A DNA stretch of 64,000 nucleotides from Neoechinorhynchus agilis. Its lineage: Eukaryota; Acanthocephala. The stretch spans positions 15,128,001 to 15,192,000 of the forward strand of contig CM121341.1 in the NCBI GenBank assembly GCA_051530055.1. The letters are read 5' to 3'. Shown one piece after another: positions 14,801 through 25,537 of this stretch. Within the stretch, counting starts at the first letter, position 1; the number at the start of each line of letters is the position of its first letter. Under the pieces are notes generated by a model that was not told the DNA's origin, did no database searches, and saw only the letters and a program-made list of their open reading frames with translations. The translations under genes and the position numbers were made by a program.

Positions 14801-16429
14801 TCCAGCACCTGTGAGATAGTGTCTTAATGTTGTGCTCGTTAGAAAAACAACAACAGCGTGACGCTTCGGCTTAGTGCGATAAAGCGTCCTTATGTTGTGT
14901 GCGTCGGAGACACGAGAACATCGTCCAATCTGGCTTTCAAAAACTCCGAGAACGTGTCCTTATGTTAGGAGTATCGGTTAAACAACAAAAGCGTGATTCC
15001 CGCATCCAGCATCTGTGAGATATTGTCTTCATGTTGTGCTCGTTAGAAAAACAACAACAGCGTGAGGCTTCAACTTGGAGCTATAAAGTGTCCTTATGTT
15101 GTGAGCGTCGGAGACACGAGAACATCGTCCAATCTGGCTTTCAAAAACTCCGAGAACGTGTCCTTATGTTATCAGTATCGGTTGAACAACAAAATCGTGA
15201 TTCCCGCATCCAGCATCTGTGAGATAGTGTCTTCATGTTGTGCTCGTTTAAAAAAAACAACAGCGCGACGCTTCGGCTTAGTGCGATAAAGTGTCCTTAT
15301 GTTGTGAGTGTCAGAGGCACGAGAACAGCGTCTAATCGGGCTTTCAAAAACTCCAAGAACGTGTCCTTATGTTATGAGTATCGGTTAAAGAACAAAATCG
15401 TGATTCCCGCATCCAGCACCTGTGAGATAGTGTCTTAATGTTGTGCTCGTTAGAAAAACAACAACAGCGTGACGCTTCGGCTTAGTGCGATAAAGCGTCC
15501 TTATGTTGTGAGCGTCGGAGACACGAGAACATCGTCCAATCTGGCTTTCAAAAACTCCGAGAACGTGTCCTTATGTTATCAGTATCGGTTAAACAACAAA
15601 AGCGTGATTCCCGCATCCAGCATCTGTGAGATATTGTCTTCATATTGTGCTCGTTAGAAAAACAACAACAGCGTGACGCTTCGGCTTTGTGCGATAAAGT
15701 GTCCTTATGTTGTGAGCGTCGGAGATACGAGAACAGCGTCTAATCTGGCTTTCAAAAACTGAGAGAACGTGTCCTTATGTTATGAGTATCGGTTAAACAA
15801 CAAAATCGTGATTCTCGCATCCAGCATCTGTGAGATAGCGTCTTCATGTTGTGCTCGTTTAAAAAAAACAACAGCGTGACGCTTCGGCTTAGTGCGATAA
15901 AGTGTCCTTATGTTGTGAGTGTCAGAGGCACGAGAACAGCGTCTAATCGGGCTTTCAAAAACTCCGAGAACGTGTCCTAATGTTATGAGTATCGCTTAAA
16001 CAACAAAAGCGTGATTCCCGCATCCAGCATCTGTGAGATAGTGTCTTCATGTTGTGCTCGTTAGAAAAACAACAACAGCGTGGCGCTTCGGCTTAGTGCG
16101 ATAAAGTGTCCTTATGTTGTGAGCGTCGGAGACACGAGAACAGCGTCTAATCTGGCTTTAAAAAACTCCGAGAACGTGTCCTTATGTTAGGAGTATCGGT
16201 TAAACAACAAAAGCGTGATTCCCGATTCCAGCATCTGTGAGATATTGTCTTCATGTTGTGCTCGTTAGAAAAACAACAACAGCGTGAGGCTTCGGCTTAG
16301 TGTGGTAAAGTGTCCTTATGTTGTTATCGTCGGAGACACGATAACAGCGTCTAATCGGGCTTTCAAAAACTCCGAGAACGTGTCCTTATGTTATGAGTAT
16401 CGCTTAAACAACAAAATCGTGATTCCCGC

Positions 16430-18160
16430 ATCCAGCTCTGTGAGATAGTGTCTTCATGTTGTGCTCGTTAGAAAAGAACAGCGTCTAATCAAAAAACTCC
16501 GAGAACGTGTCCTTATGTTATGAGTATCGCTTCGGCTCCCGCATCCAGCATCTGTGAGATAGTGTCTTCATGTTGTGCTCGTTAGAAAAACAACAGCGTG
16601 ACGCTTCGGCTTAGTGCGATAAAGTGTCCGGAGACACGAGAACAGCGTCTATGTTGTGAGCGTCGGAGACACGAGAACAGCGTCTAATCGGGCTTTCAAA
16701 AACTCCGAGAACGTGTCCTTATGTTATGAGTATCGGTTAAACAACAAAATCGTGATTCCCGCATCCAGCATCTGTGATAGTGTCTGTCTTCATGTTGTGC
16801 TCGTTAGAAAAACAACAACAGCGTGACGCTTCGGCTTAGTGCGATAAAGTGTCCTTATGTTGTGAGCGTCGGAGACACGAGAACAGCGTCTAATCGGGCT
16901 TTCAAAAACTCCGAGAACGTGTCCTTATGTTATGAGTATCGGTTAAACAACAAAATCGTGATTCCCGCATCCAGCATCTGTGAGATAGTGTCTTCATGTT
17001 GTGCTCGTTAGAAAAACAACAACAGCGTGACGCTTCGGCTTAGTGCGATAAAGTGTCCTTATGTTGTGAGCGTCGGAGACACGAGAACAGCGTCTAATCG
17101 GGCTTTCAAAAACTCCGAGAACGTGTCCTTATGTTATGAGTATCGGTTAAACAACAAAATCGTGATTCCCGCATCCAGCATCTGTGAGATAGTGTCTTCA
17201 TGTTGTGCTCGTTAGAAAAACAACAACAGCGTGACGCTTCGGCTTAGTGCGATAAAGTGTCCTTATGTTGTGAGCGTCGCGAGAAAAACTCGAGAACAGC
17301 GTCTAATCGGGCTTTCAAAAACTCCGAGAACGTGGTTAAACAACAAAATCGTGATTCCCGCATCCAGCATCTGTGAGATAGTGTCTTCATGTTGTGCTCG
17401 TTAGAAAAACAACAACAGCGTGACGCTTCGGCTTAGTGCGATAAAGTGTCCTTATGTTGTGAGCGTCGGAGACACGAGAACAGCGTCTAATCGGGCTTTC
17501 AAAAACTCCGAGAACGTGTCCTTATGTTATGAGTATCGGTTAAACAACAAAATCGTGATTCCCGCATCCAGCATCTGTGAGATAGTGTCTTCATGTTGTG
17601 CTCGTTAGAAAAACAACAACAGCGTGACGCTTCGGCTTAGTGCGATAAAGTGTCCTTATGTTGTGAGCGTCGGAGACACGAGAACAGCGTCTAATCGGGC
17701 TTTCAAAAACTCCGAGAACGTGTCCTTATGTTATGAACGTGTCGTGATTCCCGCATCCATGTGAGAGTCTTCGTTGTGCTCGTTAAAAAAACAACAATCG
17801 TGTCCTTATGTTGTGAGCGTCGGAGACACGAGAACAGCGTCTAATCGGGCTTTCAAAAACTCCGAGAACGTGTCCTTATGTTATGAGTATCGGTTAAACA
17901 ACAAAATCGTGATTCTTCATCTGTGAGATAGTTGTGTTGTGCTCGTTAGAAAAACAACAACGCGTGAGCTTCGGCTTAGTGCGATAAAGTGTCCTTATGT
18001 TGTGAGCGTCGGAGACACGAGAACAGCGTCTAATCGGGCTTTCAAAAACTCCGAGAACGTGTCCTTATGTTATGAGTATCGTGATTCTTAAACAACAAAA
18101 TCGTGATTCCCGCATCCAGCATCTGTGAGATAGTGTCTTCATGTTGTGCTCGTTAGAAAA
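16430..18160. repeat. scrambled distal part of the satellite array
   Basis: Here whole monomers that are essentially consensus (starting near 16823, 17027, 17420 and 18172, each encoding the identical 62-codon frame) alternate with partial and re-joined pieces: deletions near 16440-16520, a duplicated GGAGACACG block near 16628-16680, and truncated units near 17275-17335, 17735-17800 and 17905-17960. The breaks fall at different monomer positions. Confidence 0.85.
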
Positions 18161-18418
18161 ACAACAACAGCGTGACGCTTCGGCTTAGTGCGATAAAGTG
18201 TCCTTATGTTGTGAGCGTCGGAGACACGAGAACAGCGTCTAATCGGGCTTTCAAAAACTCCGAGAACGTGTCCTTATGTTATGAGTATCGGTTAAACAAC
18301 AAAATCGTGATTCCCGCATCCAGCATCTGTGAGATAGTGTCTTCATGTTGTGCTCGTTAGAAAAACAACAACAGCGTGACGCTTCGGCTTAGTGCGATAA
18401 AGTGTCCGCCGAAGAACA

Positions 18419-18683
18419 ATGTGACTACCGCCCTGAACAACTTCGAGAAAGGGTCCTTACGTCGCTAGTGTAAGGGAAACAACAATAGCGCAACGGCTTG
18501 ACCAACTGTGAGAATGAGTTATTATGTGGGAGCGTTACGGAGACGATAAAAATGAGACTCCCGCCTTCAGCAACTGCGAGTTGTACGTATGTTTTAATTG
18601 TCAACGAAACAACAACAGCTTGACTCTCGCCTTCATCAAAAGTTTGTTAGATTTCGTACGTTGCTAGCGTACGATAAATTAAA
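18419..18683. repeat. four degenerate ~68-bp ancestral satellite units
   Basis: Just outside the array, four consecutive stretches (about 18419-18487, 18488-18551, 18552-18617 and 18618-18683) keep the layout of one third of the 204-bp monomer: a TGACT/GACTC-CCGCC start, an AACTGCGAG-like middle, a TACGTATGTT/TTACGTCGCTAG segment, and an AAACAACAA end in two of them. They are too diverged to be 204-bp monomers and look like survivors of the single-unit repeat from which the trimer arose. Confidence 0.7.
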
Positions 18684-18929
18684 ATTGCCTTATACCGGTC
18701 TTCAACAAGCCGGGTTCGAGACAAATTTGTGCACGAGAGCTTTCAAATATTATCGACGTTATTATTATGCGAAACATCCTTATGTCATTGTTTGTAACAT
18801 GATCGGTTTGATTCTCCAGTTAGGTCAAGGAAATGATTGTGTGAGTTGTTGCTATCGTGCTATTTTAAAACGGGATCATCATCCAACAAAACCAAGAAAT
18901 CATTTTATTAAAAGTCAAATTCAACTTGT

Positions 18930-21900
18930 TCACGGCTTGATTTCTACCAATAAGTCTTCTCCTTCAAGAGACTGTCCTTTTGTGACAGCGACCTTTGTAA
19001 TTTTTCCGCTGATTGGCGACTTGACGACAGTCTCCATTTTCATTGCACTTAAAATTACCAGAGCGTCTCCTTTTTTTACCTCTTGACCGACCTTCACTTT
19101 CACATCCACGACATTTCCGGGCATTGGTGCGCCAACTGAACCATCATCTGATTTATTGGCCTTCACAGTAGTAGCCTTTGTCTTTGTTGCTTTTTTGTCC
19201 TTAATTTTGATGGGTCTTAATGACCCGTCGACCTCAAAAAAGACCTCTTTTTCGCCAGAATCAGGTAAATCAGCAATTGATAAAGTCTTCACGATGACTT
19301 TATCCCCAGGTCTAAGTTCGGTTTCAATCGTTTGTCCCAAATCAGTGCCAATGAAGAAGCTGCGTGTATCTAACTTGTCAACAGGTCCATACTTTTGTCT
19401 AAACGATAAAAAATCATCAGTGACGGCTGGGAACATAACATGACTCATTGTATCCTCTTCGGTTATATGACTTCCATACTTCTCTTTTAATTTTTTCTCA
19501 AGTCCTTTTAAGTCGATCGGAGGAATGGTTTTGCCTGGTCTATCAGTAAAAACTTCTTTTCCTTTGACGACAATCGACCTTAAAGGTTCTGGGAATCCTC
19601 CATAAGCCTGGCCAAGACCACCTTGAAGTAACTCAATGACAGATTGCGGGAAAGATAACTCTTCAGCTCGGTTAACGACATCTTCTGGGGTTAAGTTATT
19701 CTGAACCATAAATTGAGCAAGATCCCCGACGACCTTGGAGGTTGGAGTAACCTTCACTAGATCGCCGAGAAGGGCATTAGCTTCTGCGTATTTTCTCTTT
19801 ACTTCTTCAAATTGTGATCCTAAACCAAGACTGAACGCTTGGAATTGCAGGTTTGTATATTGTCCACCAGGAATCTCGTTCACGTAAACATCGGAATTTC
19901 CTGCTCGCATAGAAACAGTTGCTTCGAATGGCCCATACAACGTACGAGCCTGTTCCCAGTAAGACGAGTATTTATTGATATCTTCTAACGAAATTCCCAA
20001 ATCGTTCTTGGTGTTCGTAAAAGATGAAACTAGAGCTCCCATGCTTGGCTGAGAAGTTAAGCCAGACATTGAATCAACTGCAGTGTCCACTACGTCTGCG
20101 CCGGCGTTAATAGCAGCAACCCAGTTGGCAACTCCCGTGCCAGCAGTGTCATGAGTATGCATATGGATGGGCATATCAGGGAATCGTTGGCGCAGTGCAT
20201 CAACTAACATCTTGGTGGCTTGGGGACGGAGCAATCCTGCCATATCTTTCACGCTTAAAACATGAGTACCAGCTTTCACTAACTCATCTGCCAATTTTAT
20301 TGTCGTTTATTCTCATAATCGTAGCGAACTCTCAGGAGAATAAAAGATTTCTGTACGTAGTAATCGAGATCGTATTTTCGTCTACTTGGATCGGAGACAT
20401 CACCAGTGTAACAAATAGCGGCTTCAATCACACCACCAGCCTTTCCAACAGCGTCTATTCCGAGGATGATGTTAGGGACGTAATTAAGAGCATCAAATAT
20501 CCTAAAAACGTCAACTTCGTTCTTGACAGCCAATTCACAGAACTTGTAAACGGCATTGTCGGGATAGTTTTTATATCCAACAGCACTTGAAGCTCTTAAA
20601 AGCATTTGAAAAGGTATGTTTGGGATTAATTGTCTCAAATATCGAGCTCTCTCCCATGGGCACTCATGAAGGAATCGCATAGAGACATCGAAAGTGGCAC
20701 CACCCCAATTTTCCAAACTGAACAGCGACGGGAATGTTCTGGATACGAACGGTGATATCTGAGCGAGATCGTGAGTCCTTACTCGAGTAGCCAATAACGA
20801 CTGATGAGCGTCTCTGAACGTAGTATCCATCAGAAGTGGCCGCTTATGAGCACGAACTTCTTTTGCAAATCCTTCTGGTCCTTTTTCCTGTAAAACCTGC
20901 TTCCATCCACGCTGCACTTCATCTTTTTTTGCCTTCGGTACTTCTGGTACAATTTTGCTTGGTTCCAGCGAAGTGCCGAGTGGCGTCAATGGACCGTTGA
21001 CAATGACTTCAGCAAGATATTTCAGGAGCCTCTCACGCTCTTCACCATGGTCCTCCACTTTTACTAGATCTTGATGGGCCTCCAAAAAACCAGTGTTAAC
21101 ACCGCCTTTGCGGAAATCTTCATTTTTTAACACGTTCACGAGAAACGGAGAGTTGGTCTTCACTCCTGTAACTTTAAATTCTTTTAAAACACGGAGCATT
21201 CGCTTGATAGCACCATCAAAATCATTTGCTCGGGTGATTATTTTACACAGCAATGAATCGAAGAACGGTGAAACAGTCGCACCAGTATAAGCAGTAGATG
21301 CGTCTATTCTCACTCCGAATCCTTCTCCGCGTTCAAATCCCTAAAAATATTCGTATTCGATTAGTTGTATTTAAAATATGCAAAAGGTGTTCATATCCTT
21401 TTTTAAATACTCTTAAATGTGCTACAGCTGAATTTCTGAATTCGAGCTACTTGCTGAAGCAAAACGTCAAAAATCTAAACTTTTGATTTCATCTCAATAA
21501 AAACATGAAAAATTTCCTTTTTTTTCATTTTGTTGTGCTCTGTTACTGAATACGATTTTGGACACTAGAATTTTTTGCAATATCTATACCTACCGTAATA
21601 AATCCAGAATCAGGTTTGAAATCTGCAGATGGATCTTCTGTCGTCAATCTACACTGGATGGCAGTTCCGTTTTGGCGTATTGTGTCTTGCTTTAGGTTGA
21701 GCTCCTCCAAGCTATGACCTTTTGCTACCAATATTTGAGTCTGTGCAAGATCAACTCTTTAAATGGAATTTTCAATAAACTTACAAACGAACGATAAAAC
21801 CGCAATTTTACCCTGTAATTTCCTCCGAAACTGTATGTTCAACCTGCAATCTGCAGTTAACTTCCATGAAATAGTGATTTCCTTCAGCATCGACTAAAAA

Positions 21901-23038
21901 CTCTACAGTTCCTGCATTGGAATAATTCACAGATTTCACTAATTTCACAGCATCCCTAAGAATGGCCTGACGGAGAGATTCGTTAAGGCTTGGAGCTGGA
22001 GCGATTTCAATAATCTTTTGATGTCTTCTTTGAACTGAGCAGTCTCGGTCGAAGAAATGAACGGCATTTCCGTATTTATCACCTAATCGAGAATCAGTTA
22101 AAATTTCAATCATATTACACCACGAAATCTCATACCCATGATTTGTACTTCGATATGCCTGGGGTCGACGAGGTACCGTTCAACAAACACCGATCCATCG
22201 CCAACAGCTGCTTTGGCTTCGGAACTCGCTCTCAAAAATGCCTCTTCGATTTCGTCTTTATTTTTGACCATTCGCATCCCACGACCTCCGCCTCCACGAG
22301 CTGCCTTAAATATAACGGGCATTCCATACTTTTTAACGAATTCCTTAGCCTCTTGAATATCTTTAATTGGCCCTTTTGTTCCAGGAACAACGGGAACGTC
22401 TATGATTTAATTAAATTAAAATATTTCTGAAAGCTAACTAATTTACCAGCATCCATTGCCGTCTTTCTTGCATGAACCTTATTGGCCATTCTATAAAGGA
22501 CTTCGGGAGTTGGTCCAACAAAGTTAATGCCTGCATCTTGACAGGCCTTTGAGAAATCTCCACTTTCGGATAAGAATCCGTATCCAGGATGTATGGCGTC
22601 CGCACCCGATTTCTAATTGAATACTATAAAAAGCGCCAAGTTTGTTGAACAAACCTTGGCAGCATGAATGATTCCTTCAATATCAAGATAAGCTTCTACC
22701 GGTTTTTTGCCTACACCGATCATATGAGCTTCGTCGGCTTTCGTCCTATGTATGCAGAATTGATCTTCTTTTGGAAACACTGCAACCGATCGAATATTAA
22801 GCTCCCTACATGCTCGGATTATCCTTACAGCAATCTCTCCTGTTAAAATGTTTTCGCAGTCACAAGGATATAAAAACGGAGTCAAACCTCGATTGGCGAC
22901 CAAGAGCTTATTTATGGGTTTGATTTTCTTAGCTGCAGTTGACGATAATCGCTGCTGTGCAATCGAACTTCCGATTTTCCATAATGGCACAGCCAATTGC
23001 TTGTATTGTCCCAGGACAGGTGCTTTACCGATTAACAT
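18930..23038 (-). CDS. PC: pyruvate carboxylase, mitochondrial
   Basis: Biotin enzyme that carboxylates pyruvate to oxaloacetate in the mitochondrial matrix. By eye the exons are 22888-23038, 22655-22839, 22447-22612, 22136-22399, 21812-22082, 21594-21756, 20348-21340 and 18930-20294, giving about 1185 residues against 1178 in human PC. The start is an ATG at 23038 followed by a basic, Ser-rich presequence. The biotin carboxylase domain shows the glycine-rich [10 protein letters not shown] loop and the [12 protein letters not shown] segment. The carboxyltransferase domain shows RDAHQS and [10 protein letters not shown]. The C-terminal biotinyl domain carries AMKME with biotin Lys at about residue 1150. 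The first six introns are canonical, five of about 47-60 bp and one of about 253 bp. The seventh (20295-20347, 53 bp) lacks GT-AG ends in the frame needed to join conserved sequence. [11 protein letters not shown] replaces the usual RGAN version of that motif. Confidence 0.95.
20295..20347 (-). other. 53-bp intron-sized insert without GT-AG ends in PC
   Basis: On the minus strand the frame reads Asp-Tyr-Tyr-Val-Gln-Lys, then 53 bp, then Leu-Ala-Asp-Glu-Leu-Val-Lys, which is the expected family sequence. The 53 bp are intron-sized but begin and end in A/T-rich sequence; an AAA on each side makes the edge ambiguous by a few bases. The only GT-AG pair that keeps frame (47 bp, ending at GATGAG) would delete the conserved LADE. 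Confidence 0.6.
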
Positions 23039-23808
23039 TATCCGATGAAAAATTTAGATTTGCCGTTCGTGGAAGGAAACGAGCAGTGTTCTATCTATGA
23101 AGTTTTAAAGAACACTCCAACAAAACATATATTATTACTCACTTTACTTTAGAGAAAAGTACGCGAACGTTTGCAACTCACAATCGCGATGACTGATATG
23201 CGCAAATGAATCAAAGATGATTCAGCCACAAACGATGCCTTTGGAAAGTAAAGAAGAGATGTGAGCGTTTGTGAGATAATCGCGGATTGTGATCAAAAAC
23301 CCACGGTGATGACATCCAACCGTAATATGCGACGAAAAGAGATCAAGAAACTACATAGGCCTTTAAGACCGTAACCGAGTTGAAAACATGATCGCTTTTC
23401 GAAGTGTTTTCGCTGTCACTTTCAAAAGTGAATGTAGTCACCAAATCGAAGAATATCAATTATGTAGTCCGTTTATCAACAGATTTATTGAGTCACGATT
23501 TTTGGTTTAGTCGTATCTCATTGAGCGCAAGATATATCCGCAAATATCCAACATAGACAGCAGATGTTCTGATGGTTTGACAAGTTCGTTAATGTGATCG
23601 CAGTTGAACCCAAAAAGATATAAATAACATACAATCTGCTTTGTTCGAAAAAATTAAACACTCTTCAGTATTAATTCATTTAAATATGATAACATCAAAA
23701 ATTTTGAAGGGTCATAAACTGAATTGAATTTTACACTACGCAACTTCACAATAGATCCAGAATATTTTTTAGCAAAAATTTAGATCTTAGAATTCGAAAT
23801 TCATTTAC
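23039..23808. other. intergenic, upstream of PC
   Basis: AT-rich sequence 5' of pyruvate carboxylase. I see no open frame, RNA gene or repeat in it; the PC promoter presumably lies here. Confidence 0.5.
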
Positions 23809-23938
23809 TTAAGATCTGTCCTGAGCTTGCATCTCTCGAATCAATGACTCTGGATCCAAATTTTGCATCTTTTCCATAGCGTTTTGTTTAGCCCAATCTA
23901 AAATATCGATTGTACCTTTTTTGAATGAGACCGGATTA
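23809..23938 (-). pseudogene. orphan C-terminal coding exon next to a foldback element
   Basis: The minus strand reads FNPVSFKKGTIDILDWAKQN, then a charged helix-like stretch ending in AQDRS and TAA (stop 23809-23811). Composition and the terminal stop look like a genuine C-terminus. Upstream the frame runs directly into the end of a foldback element, giving the residues PGTSHIDIF, and no further exon is visible. It could be a gene cut by the element or an exon extended into it. I do not recognise the protein. Confidence 0.35.
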
Positions 23939-23939
23939 A

Positions 23940-24045
23940 AAATGTCGATATGTGAGGTACCGGGGAATGTGATTGGAATTATTGTTTAGGTCTACACCCG
24001 GTAAATGATTATTTATTAAAGACGTTTCGAACCTCTTCGGGTATT
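23940..24045. mobile_element. foldback/MITE-like element, family 1, copy 1 (partial)
   Basis: Shares TGTCGATATGTGAGG, a GTTTAGGTCTACACCCGGTAA segment and TTTCGAACCTC with copies at 50689-50856 and 59944-60104. This copy has the left arm and centre but not the closing arm. Confidence 0.65.
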
Positions 24046-24112
24046 TTCCATTACTTTATTTCAATTTTTTAATTGACACTTAGGTGAGATGTTGTAATGA
24101 TAAAGAAAATCT

Positions 24113-25009
24113 TTATTTCTGAGCTTTCGCCGTCTTACGACTTAATCGGGAATCTACAGAGGCGCGTGGAATTGCGAAGTGTCGTAAAGTAGCGACATCG
24201 AAGCTGAAAAGTTCGCCCCTCCTTGTTGAGCAGTTCTGTGGCTTTGCCAAGCTGATGTCCAGAACTTTCCCTCGCATTGTCTGCGGAAACATAATCCCCT
24301 TCCAACCGCCCTTGGTTAGTTCCACCGGGTCCTTGAATAACTTACGTTGAGAGTTTCACTCCGTCGCTGTTTCACTCTCAGTGGTTTGTTTTGTCTATGT
24401 AGATGGCCTCAAGATTGTCATCGGTCAAGCATCGTTCGCAGGTCATCTCGTAGACCACGTCCACCGGGTCCTTGAATAACTTACGTTGAGAGTTTCACTC
24501 GTTCGCTGTTTCACTCTCAGTGGTTTGTTTTGTCTATGTAGATGGCCCCAAGATTGTTTCACTCCGTCGCTGTTTCACTCTCAGTGGTTTGTTTTGTCTA
24601 TGTAGATGGCCCCAAGATTGTCATCGGTCAAGCATCGTTCGCAGGTCATCTCGTAGACCACGTTGCTTTCAGCACAAATCGAATCTCGTCGGCCATTTGA
24701 GTCCACGGACTTTCCTGGTGCTTGCGTACACTTCAAGAACGATGCTGGACATGTTTCAGTCGTTTCATGATGCCCAGTTCTTATCAGGATTCGCCTACGT
24801 GTAGGTGCACTTCTGTGAACAATCCTGACACCAATTCTCGATCGTCGTAGTAGCTTTCGAACGTCACTAGTGAACGTTTCACTGATATATGGAATCTTAA
24901 AACTCGGTTTCCCCTCAATATTGATTCCTCTAGAGATCATCTTTCGGCTTCTCCTCTCTTGGACCACGCCGCTGCCGGAACCGTATGATCTAGTTACGCA
25001 AATATCCAT
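24113..25009 (-). pseudogene. relic of a GIY-YIG reverse-transcriptase element (Penelope-like)
   Basis: The minus strand from 25009 to 24581 encodes 142 residues with a linker (IPYISETF, VRKLLRRSRIGVRIVH) followed by VVYEMTCERC and AIYID. This is the C-terminal layout of Penelope-like elements, where a GIY-YIG endonuclease follows the reverse transcriptase. The reverse transcriptase is missing and the frame stops inside the nuclease domain. A further short frame at 24113-24325 may belong to the same relic. Between them lie internal duplications. The family assignment rests on motif layout only. Confidence 0.5.
24321..24665. repeat. imperfect tandem duplication inside the retroelement relic
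   Basis: A unit starting CCACCGGGTCCTTGAATAAC occurs at 24321 and 24460 (139 bp apart). Its inner part starting TTTCACTCCGTCGCTG recurs at 24555, giving three copies of the TGTAGATGGCC segment. The copies are nearly identical, so the duplication is recent compared with the decay of the relic. Confidence 0.8.
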
Positions 25010-25537
25010 TATCAGCGAAAATTGCGTTTGTTGAGGACGATGAATTAATCATTGTTGTCCCGTGCATCTCCGCATAAATTGTCTGTTTCATCATTCAAGG
25101 ATGATAGGAATCTCGATGTATGACTATCTATTTACGGCACGGTTTGCCATACCAACTGAAGTCAGTGATTTGCTTAACTTTGAAACACAATTTGAAGCGC
25201 GGGATTCGAGCTTAAAACCTTAATGTGTAAAACCCATTTTTATATGACTGAGGATATGAGGTTACCTCGCGAAATCTTTCAAGTAAATCAAATATGTTAT
25301 GACCGCGATTATTTTCACCAAAAGTATACTTTGATTAACATCAGGCATTCAGAGAATTAAGTAAGCCTTCTACATTCCACAAATAAGAACTCGTTCCCTG
25401 AAGCAATGGTCTAATAGCCATCGGCAGGAAGCGAGATAATTGGTGCACAGGTCCATAGACTGCCAAAATAATCGGTCTACGTTTCCAAAGACTGAAGTTA
25501 AAAACACTTTCATCTTCCAAAATTCACAAACAATTAT
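25010..25537. other. intergenic
   Basis: Sequence between the retroelement relic and the 3' end of the seryl-tRNA synthetase gene. No feature recognised. Confidence 0.5.

Noticed and set aside
18598-19086. 162-codon plus-strand frame
   Set aside because: Starts with TTG, overlaps the fossil satellite units and the antisense of the pyruvate carboxylase biotin domain, and has no family features.
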